Assembly (NCBI GenBank): GCA_032988165.1
Contig: JANTQF010000168.1
Span: forward strand, 1 to 64,000
Length of the DNA: 64,000 nt
Reading direction: 5' to 3'
Origin: Emmonsiellopsis sp. PD_33
Taxonomy: Eukaryota; Ascomycota; Eurotiomycetes; Onygenales; Ajellomycetaceae
Shown here: in pieces, positions 46,757-57,462 of the stretch
Position numbering within the stretch: position 1 is the first letter of the stretch
Layout: the number at the start of each line of letters is the position of its first letter
The notes under the pieces: model-generated
Databases searched by the model: none
Told to the model about the DNA's origin: nothing
The model's input: only the letters and a program-made list of their open reading frames with translations
Made by a program: the position numbers and the translations under genes

Positions 46757-49700
46757 TTGTATGGGGTTGGCTAGGAGGCGGCGCGGAAACAGGTCCGCCA
46801 AACAAGGCGAAAACAAGCTGTGCGACTCTCGGCCTTCAAATCCGGCATGATAACACCCCGGCACGGATAAGATAATATATTTTTTTCTTCTTGATGTTGT
46901 CCGCCTTCAATTCAGCGAGTTGTTGGTGGTGGTGAGACGCTGATGCATTGCTCCGGCAAAAGGCATGAATCCGCCGTTGGGTTTCAGGTGTGCGCTCGGG
47001 AATGTGACGCAAGCCGGGGATTGATGTCGTGCTGTGCTCTTTATGTATGTTGGTGAAAATTTGTTTAATCCACGGCCAAGGTCTTTGGGATTTGCGAGTG
47101 ACTTCTATTTGGTCACCTTGGCGGAGAGGGGGCTTAGATCTATTTATATTAAAGAATAGATACAGTTTCAATACAGAGTTAGACCAGTCAAGGAACCCGG
47201 TTTCGATCTCTGGGGAGGAACGGGCGATCCCGCCAGCCGTCAGCCGCCATCCGCCATCCGATGGAGGCGAAAAGAATAATATGAACTCGTTACACGAAGT
47301 GACGAGACCTGATCTCCTTCCCATCCACACTGCCCCATTGGAGTTTCGGCTGATCGAGCTCCATCGCAATGGAGAATCAAAACAGCAGAGAGACTGACGA
47401 ATGCAACTAAATCAGGCAGTTGCATAAACATTTCCGATTAGTCCAACCTGTGCGGATGTATGTCTACGTACGCATGTATGTACATCATCTGAGCGAATCC
47501 CCTGGAGGAAGGAGAATGACGCGGCGGCGTTGGACCCAAATAGCAATGTATGAAAGGAGAAAACACGAGGGAGATCCGATTCATCATCTGATAGTTTTAA
47601 CTCGTTTATATGCTGGATCAATCTACTTTTTCCCCAACCTTAGCTAGCTAACCGGATAACAAGAAAATAATAATGGAGACATTGGAGAGAGAAAAGAAAG
47701 TGTGAGAATGGATCAAAAATAGATAGCCTCAAGACTGAAACAAAAGTCAAGGCCTGCTTGGCAAGCCACATCTAGTATTTTGTTTTATTCCCCGTATGAT
47801 GTTTGGATTTCCGGGGTATTGTGTGGGGGTTACGGCGGCAGAAAATGCCCAAAAAAAGAAAATAAAATGATATTGGTGGGGAATTCTGGGAAAGAGCGTC
47901 ATTCAATTGTTTGGATGGCGCGATATTTGCGTTGAAGCAACAAAGGATCATCGTGGGTCACACTCTCGATGTGATAGACAGGATACCTCGGATTGGCATA
48001 TCAAAGCGAGGAAGGTCGAGGAGAAGAAGGGACCATAAGGCGATGAGGGGACGGTTTTTTATTGGCCTATCATTCATCTATTTCGAGAGATAATGCGGTT
48101 GCGTTCCTGGTTTCCCTCTTATTTGATTATTAACATCCACTTTTTGTATTGACGGCGTCTAACTGAGGTGCAAAGGACTGCATTGTTCCCGCAGAATTGC
48201 GTTTACTCGCCAACTATGACCCGAATGATTGGCTTTCCGTAAGGCGTCGGAGTTTGGCTTGAGAGAAAAGCATGGCTTGGACGTGGGGCATCATTGTCAC
48301 TGCTCCATAATGCCCGAGATTGGGAATAGTGGTTATCATAGAGAGCGAGCTGCATGTGTCCCAATCAAGCCGCAATCGTATCAGCCGCCTTTGTCTTGTA
48401 AAGGAGACACAAGGGGCGAGATGTTGGAAGAGTAGATCCTTTGCCGTTTGGGGCAGTTCTGGTTGCCTGAATCATCGCCAGTTGCCTTGTGGCTAGCGGT
48501 GATGCCCAGAATCAGAAACCAAGTCCATCTTGACCTGAAGCCCACGATAAGAATGGGTAACTTTTCCTAGTCTCCATGATAGGCGTCTAAATTTTGGGTT
48601 GTTAGGTTCCTATTGCCTCTACGGAGTAGAGCAGGCTCGTCAAGCCTGTCGTTAGAGACACCGGTTCCATGGGTTTAGCCCAATGATGTGTGAAATGTTG
48701 GTGTCAATAGTTGCGTCATTTCCTCCAAGGCTGCTGAGATCTCGCTCGAGAAGTCGGGAAGACCATACGAAACTGTGGGTTACACCGCAGCGGGCGGACC
48801 CTCAGAAGCATGGCAATGGAATCATGAATGCGGTGGGCCGTATGCAGGATGGTTTTCGTTATGATCTCCTCATGGGATAACAGACCAACGGACAATAGGA
48901 GCGAGGACCAACAAAGGCGCATATCACACGGAGTTTAGAAATCGGAGTTTTGACGAGAGCCCGGAGTTGGTGGCTTTTTAGACCCAAGGCTGTTTCCAAA
49001 ATCTCGTGAGTTGCAAATAACGCTGGAGCTGCTCTAGCAGGTTCAATACTTGGTTGGCATTTCCAACCCGGAGCTCAGCAGGTCACTTTGAAGTTTAGGG
49101 TGGCACAAAGGATCGGCAACCAATCACTACTTTGTTTTGGATTTTTTGGCTGTGTATCGGTTCCAGGCCTTCTAAAAACTCCGGAGGTTGTCCGTGCATG
49201 GGCTGAGCTTGATGCCCACGTTGAGGGCTTGGCTTGCGAGTTTGTGACCCGTGAGAGCCCCGACGAAAAATGATGCATCACATTTCATTTAGAGTTAATC
49301 AATTTTCTCGAAGTGGTTTAAGTTTCGCGGCAGGGCGGGAGTCCTGGTATTTTAAAGCTGGCCGTTTCGTGGCGCCAGTGGCGCAACGCACTGCGGATCG
49401 AGGCGCTCAATGGCAGCCAGACGCCAATCTGGGCTCTGGCGACGCGTGAGGAAGGTGTCCGAATGCCCTGATAACTTCAAGTCAACGGTACTGCTGGTGG
49501 GTAACTATTCTTGCGTCCTTGTAGAGTCTTCAATACCTTGAATGTGCCTCTCAAAATATCAGACTCAACCCCAAGTAAAGCTAGATACCAATGTTTGAAG
49601 CCCGTGAGTTACCAATAACTGCCCTTTTCGGCTGTTCTGATATGCCTGTTTCTTCGGATGGGAGGTGAGACCGGCGAGTGGGAACGAATCGGCATCCTAA

Positions 49701-50544
49701 AAAGTAGCCTTCCTCGTTATTGGTTCTCCTTTTTTAGGCTGTAGAAAATGCGTTGTTGCCGAAAATTGCTGGTGGCAGGCCGTTGATTATTGAAAGAATC
49801 AAGCATCTCGTTTTGAGGATCTTGGGAGCGATTATATTTCAGATCGCATGACACACATAACCTGCCAGTCGGCGTGGGATGGGAATGGATTCCGCCACGA
49901 ATGGTGTCCTGCATGAGTATCGGCCAGAAAGCACACAAAATCCTCCAGGAAGAGTATCACAAGATAGATCCAAAAGGTTATATTACAATTCTGTTCTTCT
50001 TAGAAAGAGATCTGGTCGTCACCCGGACAACCGCATGCTGGAGTAATAGTACATGTATTAACATGGGACATCATGTCACATAGGAGGATCCGCCAATCCT
50101 ATCGTCCACCAACAATCTCCTATTAACCCGGCGTCGGAGCAACACGGCGGCTCAATAACCCTAACACAGGTAGCGAAGAAAGTTGATGGGTTGAATGAGC
50201 CATTAACATTGGTATGTAGCTAATACCAATTGCTGCAGCTGCCATCTCCACGACCAGCATGCGTTTGGGCATGCCGCTGCTTGGTTGAGGTCCCCATAGG
50301 ATGGAGGCTTGCGCTCTATCCAAACCCCAGGTTGGAAGGGTATAATATAGAAATAGCGTGCGATTCGCGATTCGCGATTCGCAATTTAAATTTCTTGTAA
50401 CCATATCAATCGATATTTTCGAGGGGGAACCAAAATGGCGGCTGCCGAGCTCCTAAAGTCGGTTTCAATTTCGACGACCAAAGAAATAAGGTATGATGCA
50501 TCCGAAGCAGGCTCTATGAGCTGTCAGGCACCTTTGACATTTAT
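46757..50544. other. 3.8 kb upstream of velC, gene-poor
   Basis: No supported gene. Frames are short (for example 47029-47397, 48229-48435, 49088-49273) and not conserved-looking. A triple heptamer CGATTCG occurs at 50361-50381. A TCTACGGAGTAGA word lies near 48617. The region may hold a long velC promoter or leader (minus strand), as is common for developmental regulators, and the 3' flank of the 659-residue gene. Confidence 0.45.
50361..50381 (+). repeat. Heptamer tandem repeat (CGATTCG)3
   Basis: Three perfect copies of CGATTCG in tandem; each unit contains ATTCG/CGAAT. Lies about 165 bp downstream of the stop of the minus-strand 659-residue gene. Confidence 0.8.
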
Positions 50545-52524
50545 TCAGGGGTCAATAAAAAGACCTTGATCAACATCCAGCCAGCGAAGTTCGTCCAGAG
50601 GCACGAGGTCGTCGATGAAGTTAAGTTTTGAGCTGAGCTCCGTCATTGGGTGGCGGTTGATCGTCGCTATGCCTGGAAGGAATGAGTGTGGTTTTTGCGG
50701 ATATACACCTGGATCTATCGTCCCCCACCCTTTCCCAACATAGAAAATCGTCAAACCCCCATTCAAACGATCGAAGCAGATAATATGCCCAGTACTAATC
50801 CATTTTCCGGGATGATCGGTTTCGCCGCTGCCGTCATTCTCTGGAGAACATTGGTGCCTTTGATAGAGAGAGCCAAGTTGCATAAAGTACCCGGTCTGGT
50901 TACTAGGCCCCTTTACTCCGGTTTCAAACGACCGGACCGTACGTATTAGGCCTAACGACGAAGGCGGTCTTTTGAAATTTATAGTGTGATAGGATGGTAT
51001 AGGGTTACTTGAAAATTCAATGGGAGAGCATTCGGGAAACCATGCATACTCCATTTTTGACCCTGAAGGGTCAAGGCCCCAGCCCAAGGGGATCTCCACA
51101 CCGTCGTTCTCGTGCAACAAGTCGGCAAGGATCGAGAGATTCGTGTGAGATTTAGAACATCCATACATATGGATTGCGGTGACAAGCTGACGCGCATTGG
51201 CGAAACGGATATTGCGGAATTCGAGGTTGGACTTCTGGACTTCTTCACCCCCATAATCCGACCATATATCTATATTGCCAGACTTGATATGCTGACTTCG
51301 AACACTCTCCCAGGTAAGGCCGAGCCTCGCCTCCAGAAAGGAGAGTTGCCTAATCAACAGATGGTTCTTGGTTTGCTCCGTAATCATGGGCAGAATCTCT
51401 TTATCGCGCTCGGCTAAGCTCCCCCACACCCTAAGAGTGAAAAATTTATTGACATCCACAATCCTGCTCATATATGAGGCACATGACAGCGCAAATTTGT
51501 CGTCTCCGGAGTTTAGGAGAGCCAACAGGTAATCTGAGGCAAGCCCCCCCGTAGAACGGTCATAGGGGCGACGGTGTAACTCGGCTTTAACCTGATCCCA
51601 TATTTGTGGTAATATAAATTTGTCTTCCATGAGGCCGAGAACCCTGACATAATGGCGGTAAGCAGTAGCACTGCTGGGACTCTTGTTAGGGTTGGGGTTA
51701 GGGGTTAGGGTTTCGTCCAGGTTGACCAGAGAGTGCAAGTTCACACCGGGTGTGGCCGACCCTTTTGCATCAAAACCAGTAACAACCTCTCGCATCGACG
51801 CTATATCAACCGCTGAACGTTCGTGCAGACGCACCCTGCAATGCAGTGTGAGCTTTTCTGATAGAGAGAGAAGCTGTGCCGGCTCTAAAGGACCATGCCC
51901 AGCAGAGACGTAAAGGCCAAGGTAGGATCGAAGAGCACAAGGGGAAAAAGACCGGATGGCAGAGCCCATGCAGAAAACGAGGAAGTCTTTCGGTAGGTCG
52001 ATCTTCAGGGACATGAGTCTTGCGAGAAGGGCGTTGATGGTCACGAGAATTTCATCGGCTTCCACAGAAGGATAGAGGGATTCCAAAGTATGCTGAAGAA
52101 TGTCCATTTTTGCGTTGAATTCGGGTCCTTGCTCGGAGGAGATCAAATACCTCTCAATAAGAGAACGGAACTTATTTATTTCGATAGGGTGGGCGAGGAA
52201 AGCAGGATCGAGGTTGTCGACGGCGGTGAATGCTGCATCCGTAGGCCGCTTCAATACGGCCCACCAGCTAGGAAGTTGAGGTTTGGAGAATTGATCGGTT
52301 AGGAGATCATCAAGCTCCCTCGAGTAGGGCGTTTTCCGTGGGTCCTGTACGCTTCCCTTAATCGCAAATCGGATCAATTCTGACTCTGAAGGTTCTGGCC
52401 TAGGCGATGACCTCTCAATCAGGCGTTGCAGTCCAAGGTAAGTCACAGGTTGGACGGTCGAAGAAGAGCGAGAAAGCCGCGGCATTGGAGGGCGCCATGG
52501 CCGGCAAAACGAAGGTGTGGGCAT
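50545..52524 (-). CDS. Unrecognised protein, possible mitochondrial helical protein (659 aa)
   Basis: A long uninterrupted frame with real-protein composition. The N-terminus MPTPSFCRPWRPPMPRLSRSSS is Arg/Ser/Pro-rich with no acidic residues, like a mitochondrial presequence. Predicted helical segments follow through about residue 500, somewhat like helical-repeat proteins, then a more beta/loop-like end (GLTIFYVGKGWGTIDPGVY, then LDVDQGLFIDP). No family is recognised. The frame is open for 35 codons upstream without an ATG, so 52524 is the first usable start. A TTAGGG-like repeat is embedded in the coding sequence. Divergent from syf2 across 325 bp. Confidence 0.75.
   Translation of the reverse strand: MPTPSFCRPWRPPMPRLSRSSSTVQPVTYLGLQRLIERSSPRPEPSESELIRFAIKGSVQDPRKTPYSRELDDLLTDQFSKPQLPSWWAVLKRPTDAAFTAVDNLDPAFLAHPIEINKFRSLIERYLISSEQGPEFNAKMDILQHTLESLYPSVEADEILVTINALLARLMSLKIDLPKDFLVFCMGSAIRSFSPCALRSYLGLYVSAGHGPLEPAQLLSLSEKLTLHCRVRLHERSAVDIASMREVVTGFDAKGSATPGVNLHSLVNLDETLTPNPNPNKSPSSATAYRHYVRVLGLMEDKFILPQIWDQVKAELHRRPYDRSTGGLASDYLLALLNSGDDKFALSCASYMSRIVDVNKFFTLRVWGSLAERDKEILPMITEQTKNHLLIRQLSFLEARLGLTWESVRSQHIKSGNIDIWSDYGGEEVQKSNLEFRNIRFANARQLVTAIHMYGCSKSHTNLSILADLLHENDGVEIPLGWGLDPSGSKMEYAWFPECSPIEFSSNPIPSYHTINFKRPPSSLGLIRTVRSFETGVKGPSNQTGYFMQLGSLYQRHQCSPENDGSGETDHPGKWISTGHIICFDRLNGGLTIFYVGKGWGTIDPGVYPQKPHSFLPGIATINRHPMTELSSKLNFIDDLVPLDELRWLDVDQGLFIDP
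51686..51710 (+). repeat. Telomere-like (TTAGGG)n variant repeat inside a coding exon
   Basis: TTAGGG, TTGGGG, TTAGGGG and TTAGGG in succession on the plus strand. On the minus strand it encodes part of LTPNPNPNKSP in the 659-residue protein. The TTAGGG unit is the fungal telomere repeat; this is an interstitial copy or a chance resemblance. Confidence 0.7.
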
Positions 52525-52849
52525 GAGGAATCCCTCTCTCCAAGCGATAGATATAGGAGAGGCTATGGGGGGAGGAGGGATATCATGGCATCGGGCGGGA
52601 GGTGGATGTTGAGGCTCGGAATCTTGCAAGAAATTAATCTTCGAGGTCGAGGTCGTTGGTGACCATACGCTAGTCCAGACACGGCCTAGCGGAAATTCGC
52701 TGCTGAGTCATCCATCTGAAGCCAACCTCGCCCAGCAGCCATCAACTATCATTCCGCGCCCAAGCATCCCCAACCGTCACCCATCCAACCCCGTTTCCTC
52801 TAGTCAGCGTTATTGAGAAGCTGCGTTAGACTGTGCTTGCTCTAGGACC
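52525..52849. promoter_or_regulatory. Divergent promoter between the 659-aa gene and syf2
   Basis: 325 bp between two divergent starts; no TATA box evident. A CGAGGTCGAGGTCG duplication occurs near 52640-52653. Confidence 0.4.
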
Positions 52850-53887
52850 ATGTCCATGCGAAATCAGAGCTCTACAGCGGTGGCTGATACCGAGACGGCT
52901 GACAAGCCGCGCGCCAACGAGGAGGCGGATGGCGCTCTCTCCGCGCAAGATGAGGAAACACCTGTGGCAGGAAACACAGGTGCTCCCCCAGAATCTGGAA
53001 ATAAAAATGTAGTAGAGCACGCTGCCTCCAGAACCAAGGAAATGCGCGACCGTTTCAAGGCGCTACAAGCCCGTGCAGTAAGTCCAGAATCCATCCTGTG
53101 CAGCACAATGAATCATTCAAGATACTGACGGGGCGATAGAAAAATGCTGCCGAGCGAAATTTGAAAGAAACCGCCGCCGAATCTCAACGGTTGGCGACAG
53201 ATCCCACCCTCCTGTCCTCTATTTCGCGCAAGCACGCGTTCGCCTCACACAACCTTCTGAAAGCCGACACAGAAGCCCAAGGCGAGGATTTTGAGCGGAA
53301 GCGTGCCTGGGATTGGACCGTCGATGAATCTGAAAAATGGGATAAGCGTATGGGAAAGAAGCAGAAGCACAGGGACGACACCGCCTTTCAAGATTATCGC
53401 CAGGATGCGCGGAAAATCTATAAGCGGCAGATGAGGCAGATGCAACCAGATCTCGAAGCCTACGAAAAGGAAAAAATCGCAGCCGTGGAGAAAGCTGCAG
53501 CAAGCGGAGGGCTCCAGATTGTAGAGGCAGAAGACGGCGAGTTAGTTGCGGTGGATAAGAATGGAACATTCTACTCCACAGCCGATTCTGTTGATTTTAC
53601 GGAGAATAAACCCGATCGTGCTGCAGTTGATAGACTGGTCGCAGATTTGAGAAAGGCTGAGGAAACCCGTCTGAAGAAACGGAAAGATCGTGGCCGTGGC
53701 GAGGAGGAGGCCGACGTCACGTATATCAACGACAAGAATAAACGGTTCAACCAACAGTTGGCAAGGTTCTACAACAAGGTATGTCCTAGCGTACACTTGA
53801 CGATGATTATTACCATAGATGCTGACGTTTGTTCTCTAGTATACTGCTGAAATCCGAGACAGTTTCGAACGGGGCACGATGATCTAA
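52850..53887 (+). CDS. syf2: Pre-mRNA-splicing factor Syf2
   Basis: Component of the Prp19-associated complex in the active spliceosome. Exons 52850-53077, 53140-53778 and 53840-53887 encode 304 residues. The SYF2 family region includes HNLLKADTEAQGEDFERKR, WDWTVDESEKWDKRM, DYRQDARKIYKRQM, DVTYINDKNKRFNQQLARFY and the conserved ending YTAEIRDSFERGTMI. That ending is split by intron 2 (53779-53839) and fits only in this phase. The N-terminus is acidic and Ala-rich. Start at MSMRNQSS, with a second ATG two codons later. Convergent with coq11. Confidence 0.95.
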
Positions 53888-54024
53888 GAAATTGTCGTAA
53901 ATCTGGGATGAACATATATTATACAATTCGAGGGTAATGAGATGAGATGTCTCTATACCAATAGAATACAAATTTGACCTTTTGGGGCCACGGAGTCAAG
54001 ATAGGATATAACGATCGGCCGAGC

Positions 54025-55131
54025 TCAAAGCATACTTCGCCTCCAACCTTTAGTCGCCAGACTCTCAATCTTTTTTGGTGCAACGACTCCCTTGACATCG
54101 TCATCGCCGATTGCCTCCACCGCAGCCTCACCGACAATGTTGACATTTAGCGGCTTCGCAGTCATCATCCCCAAGGATGAAAGTCTTCCGCCAAGAAGAG
54201 CGTTAACTTCTGACGCCACAATCCCGCCCAGCGCAATGGGCAAAGTGACTTTGCGCGACGAATCATACATGAAAGTCGGTCTAATAAAAATACTCCGGAG
54301 GTCAGGGAGATTGGCTGATATAAGAGATTCGGCCTCTCTCTTCGTCGTGAGATATCTTCCAGGAACCACGGGCGCTCCGGCTTCTGCTGAAATAAACACA
54401 AATGTCGGGACATGTTCATATGACGCCTCTTGCGCCAAAGCGATAGCTATCCAAGAAATATTATTAGCAAAGCACTTTCCCCAGGACTACAAATCCAATA
54501 TCATAGCCTAAGTTTCCACGAACCTGAATCCCTATTCATAAGCTCGTATGTTATCTGACCACCCGCTTCCCTGGCTACCAATTCCTCCCCCTCATGCCTA
54601 TGCAATGGGTCCTGGCTCCCAAGCTTGGACGATGCGAACGCCTTCTGTAGCCCACTAATTATAGATTCCCTTCCCTGTACAACACCCTTGTAGTCTGCCT
54701 CTAACAATATCCCCATTGAATGGACAACCGCGGACGCATCTTTAAGGAATGGCTTATAAGAGGCTGGCTTGAGGATGTCGGCCTTGGCCCACTTGACTGA
54801 CTTGGCCCATCGCGGCGGCTGCGCGGAGGATGTGATTGTCTCCCATGCTGGTTCACCGTGTCGACTAGGGGATTTTTGTTTTGAGAATTAGGAACGGAGC
54901 TTCATAGATTTATGCGCGAACTTCCGGAGCTTGGTCGCAGGGTTTGTTTTACCTCAATGATACAACGTCCCATCCTCTGGCGACGGCGGATTTGCATATT
55001 CTTGAACCTGTCCCACAAAATAGACGTCAGATGCGCATCTCAAGAAAGTGGTAGTTAATCTGTCGCTGTGAGATATAAACACACCTAAATACCCACTTCC
55101 GCCCGCAACAACTATTCGTTTAGCTGCCATT
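54025..55131 (-). CDS. coq11: Coq11-type NAD(P)-binding mitochondrial protein (atypical SDR)
   Basis: Homologue of yeast YLR290C/Coq11, which associates with the coenzyme Q synthome on the mitochondrial inner membrane. Exons (minus) are 55131-55086, 55007-54953, 54864-54524 and 54446-54025, giving 287 residues. The Rossmann motif GxxGxxG is G10, G13 and G16 (AGGSGYLGS), rebuilt across intron 1. WAKADILKPASYKPFL, DASAVVHSMGILLEADYKGV and YLTTKREAESLI (YxxxK-like) are family features. Introns are 78, 88 and 77 nt. The N-terminus is close to MAAKRIVVAGG without an obvious long presequence. Shares a 344-bp promoter region with yaf9. Confidence 0.92.
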
Positions 55132-55475
55132 GTATTCAGTAAGGAAGTCGGGCTAGTGGCATATCAAAATTAACGCGAGTAGGCAAGGTATGTAGAGATG
55201 CGGAAGACAAGGAAGAATTAGCTATGTTGGCGTTGCGAAACCTCTTGGGAGCTGTGATGTTTTTGTCGTCTGAGGATTCAACGGAATTGGTGACGACATC
55301 CGCGAGCTGGTTCGGCGTCACGTGAGCATATAAATTCCCAGGAACCATCGCGCTCATCAACGACACAACTTCAACATTCCGCGAGCAACAACTTTCTCCG
55401 AAACTGCCGCGGAACCTAATCTAATAGAATCATATTGCGCATATTTGGCCCCTATTTACAACGAACCCCGCAGAC
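55132..55475. promoter_or_regulatory. Divergent promoter coq11/yaf9 with TCACGTGA site
   Basis: 344 bp. The palindrome TCACGTGA lies at 55318-55325 (GGCGTCACGTGAGC), 157 bp before the yaf9 ATG and 188 bp from the coq11 ATG. AAAATT at 55166-55171 (AATTTT on the minus strand) is 35 bp from the coq11 ATG. TATAAAT occurs near 55328-55334, oriented to yaf9. Confidence 0.5.
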
Positions 55476-56389
55476 ATGCCCGCTCCAACAGGCACAAAGC
55501 GTATTCGGGTGCGTCCAACCAACCTTCCCTCCGCCCTCTCTCTGTTCCCCTACTGACCTATATCACAGGGGATTTCGGTCTTCAGACCCTTCGGTACGTA
55601 GGCGATCAAGCCAAGATCTCATACCCAATAAATCTGCCACCCAAAAACCCCCTTACTAACAATACCACCACAGTGTTCGGCAGCGAAGCACAACCCTTCG
55701 ACCCAGCCAAACGCCCCCCCGACGCCCCCGAGGACCACACCCACCAATGGCGCGTATTTGTCAAGGGTGTCAACGACGAAGACATCTCCTACTGGCTCAA
55801 AAAGGTCCAATTCAAACTCCACGAGACATACGCGCAGTCCGTACGCACCATCGAAGCCCCGCCCTTTGAAGTCACCGAGACAGGCTGGGGCGAGTTCGAG
55901 ATCCAGATCAAACTGTACTTCGTGCCCGAGTCGACTGAGAAGCCGCAGACGCTGTGGCATAGTCTGAAACTGCACCCGTATGGCGATGATATCGAGGGGA
56001 AGAGGGAGCGGAGGGAGGTGATTGTTAGCCAGAATTACGAGGAAGTGGTTTTTAATGAGCCTGTTGAGCAGTTTTATGATCTTCTTACTGGTGGAGCGGG
56101 GCCGCAGGCGCAGGCGCCCAAGGGAAAGGTGGGGAAGGCGGGGAAGCAATCGTCGCAGCAGCTGTTGCAACAGCAGGCAGGGAGGACGGCGGAGATCCCG
56201 TATTCGGACAGTCCGAAGAATCCGTATAGTCAGAAGACGGAGGCGAAGGAGCTGGATCGGCTGGCTGAGGCTATTAAGACAGTTGATCAAATGTTGAAGG
56301 AGGAGAGGGGGAAGTTGGCGGAGCGGGAGGCGAGGTTGGATGAGTTGAAGAAGAGCGAGGGCGTCACCACTGTTGTGAAGAAGAAGTAG
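55476..56389 (+). CDS. yaf9: YEATS-domain protein Yaf9 (NuA4/SWR1 subunit)
   Basis: Reader of acylated histone lysines shared by the NuA4 acetyltransferase and SWR1 remodelling complexes. Exons 55476-55508, 55569-55593 and 55674-56389 encode 257 residues. Two very short exons (33 and 25 nt) encode [11 protein letters not shown] and GISVFRPF, the conserved start of the YEATS domain; exon 3 then reads [55 protein letters not shown] and LYFVP complete the YEATS fold. A Gln-rich linker and a C-terminal Glu/Lys-rich coiled coil follow. A single long frame from 55445 would skip both short exons and give an unrelated N-terminus, so the spliced model is preferred. Confidence 0.95.
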
Positions 56390-57462
56390 ATTGCTTTTTG
56401 GATATGGAAGTCTGGAGTATCCAGGTATATATGCCCGTGTATGGTAAGTTGGAGGGACCTCTAACTACCATATATGCAAACGTTTGCTAATATGTGATCC
56501 AGCTTGTCGTTCGCTTATTTCCCCGTCGAAACCGTTGCAACGACTGAAGTAAAGCTTATGCAGAGGGCCACACGGCAGCGAACTATTGGCCCCCTGATCT
56601 AACTATCAATGAGCCCGCGAAATCCACCCCTTTCGACTGCTGCCGGATTTCGCCCACCTCATACCCCAGTTTGGCCCACGTCCTGAATGCCACCAAAGCG
56701 CAGTCATGCAATAGCGGCGGCCCTACAGTTATAACCCCGCCTACTGATGGCAATATATCTAAGTGTGCCGCTCATCGATTCTTTCGCATTGTTCCCCTCA
56801 AGTCCGAAAGGGAAAGCATGCGGTTGTCATTACGTTTGTTTGGTTGGAACCCCCCCCTATCGCAGAAGATCAGCGTCCAAGTTCAGCCTAGCTTGATCAA
56901 GACGTAGGGACCGTCGCGATTGGAACCATAATAGCGGGGGGTGGGGGGGCATGTCTCCTATGACAGGGTTGAGGGAAGGGGGTTCGGCCCTTCACCAGCC
57001 GCCTAGGCGGGTCCTACATACTCCGGCATATCAATATCTTTTCTGCTGCGCTACTTAAGTGGCGAATCAAGATGACAGTTGCCCAGGTCGCTTTGGTGAA
57101 GCGTGGGTGTAGAATAGATGCACTGAATAGCATCGACATTCTTGTGGCTGTAAACTATTCCCATGATTCCCTTCTTATTATGTTCTGGAGGTGTGATCCC
57201 CCTTCCAATCAAATCACAGAGACAGTATTGAATATATTGCCACTGCGCACTGTATTATTTCCTTATTATTCAGCTCTTCATCTATATGTCTATCTCTAAA
57301 AAAAGAAAAAAGAAAAAGAAACACCTGGATAATAAGTCCAGCTAACTACGGGAATGGTGTATGGTAACCAACCACTCTTAACATCCCGCCCTCTAATCCA
57401 CCGTCAGAAACACCCACAATTCAATACATGTATAAAAAGGGCAAAAAAATAACCCCAGCAGT
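56390..57462. other. Convergent spacer yaf9/nitroreductase
   Basis: 1.1 kb without a gene. A G-run (GGGGGG-T-GGGGGGG) sits at about 56936-56949, and an A/G low-complexity patch at 57299-57325. Frames at 56671-56907 and 57072-57299 are not recognisable. Confidence 0.5.

Noticed and set aside
55445..55673. Continuous N-terminal frame for yaf9 without introns
   Set aside because: It reads an unrelated peptide; splicing two introns restores the conserved YEATS start with correct phases.
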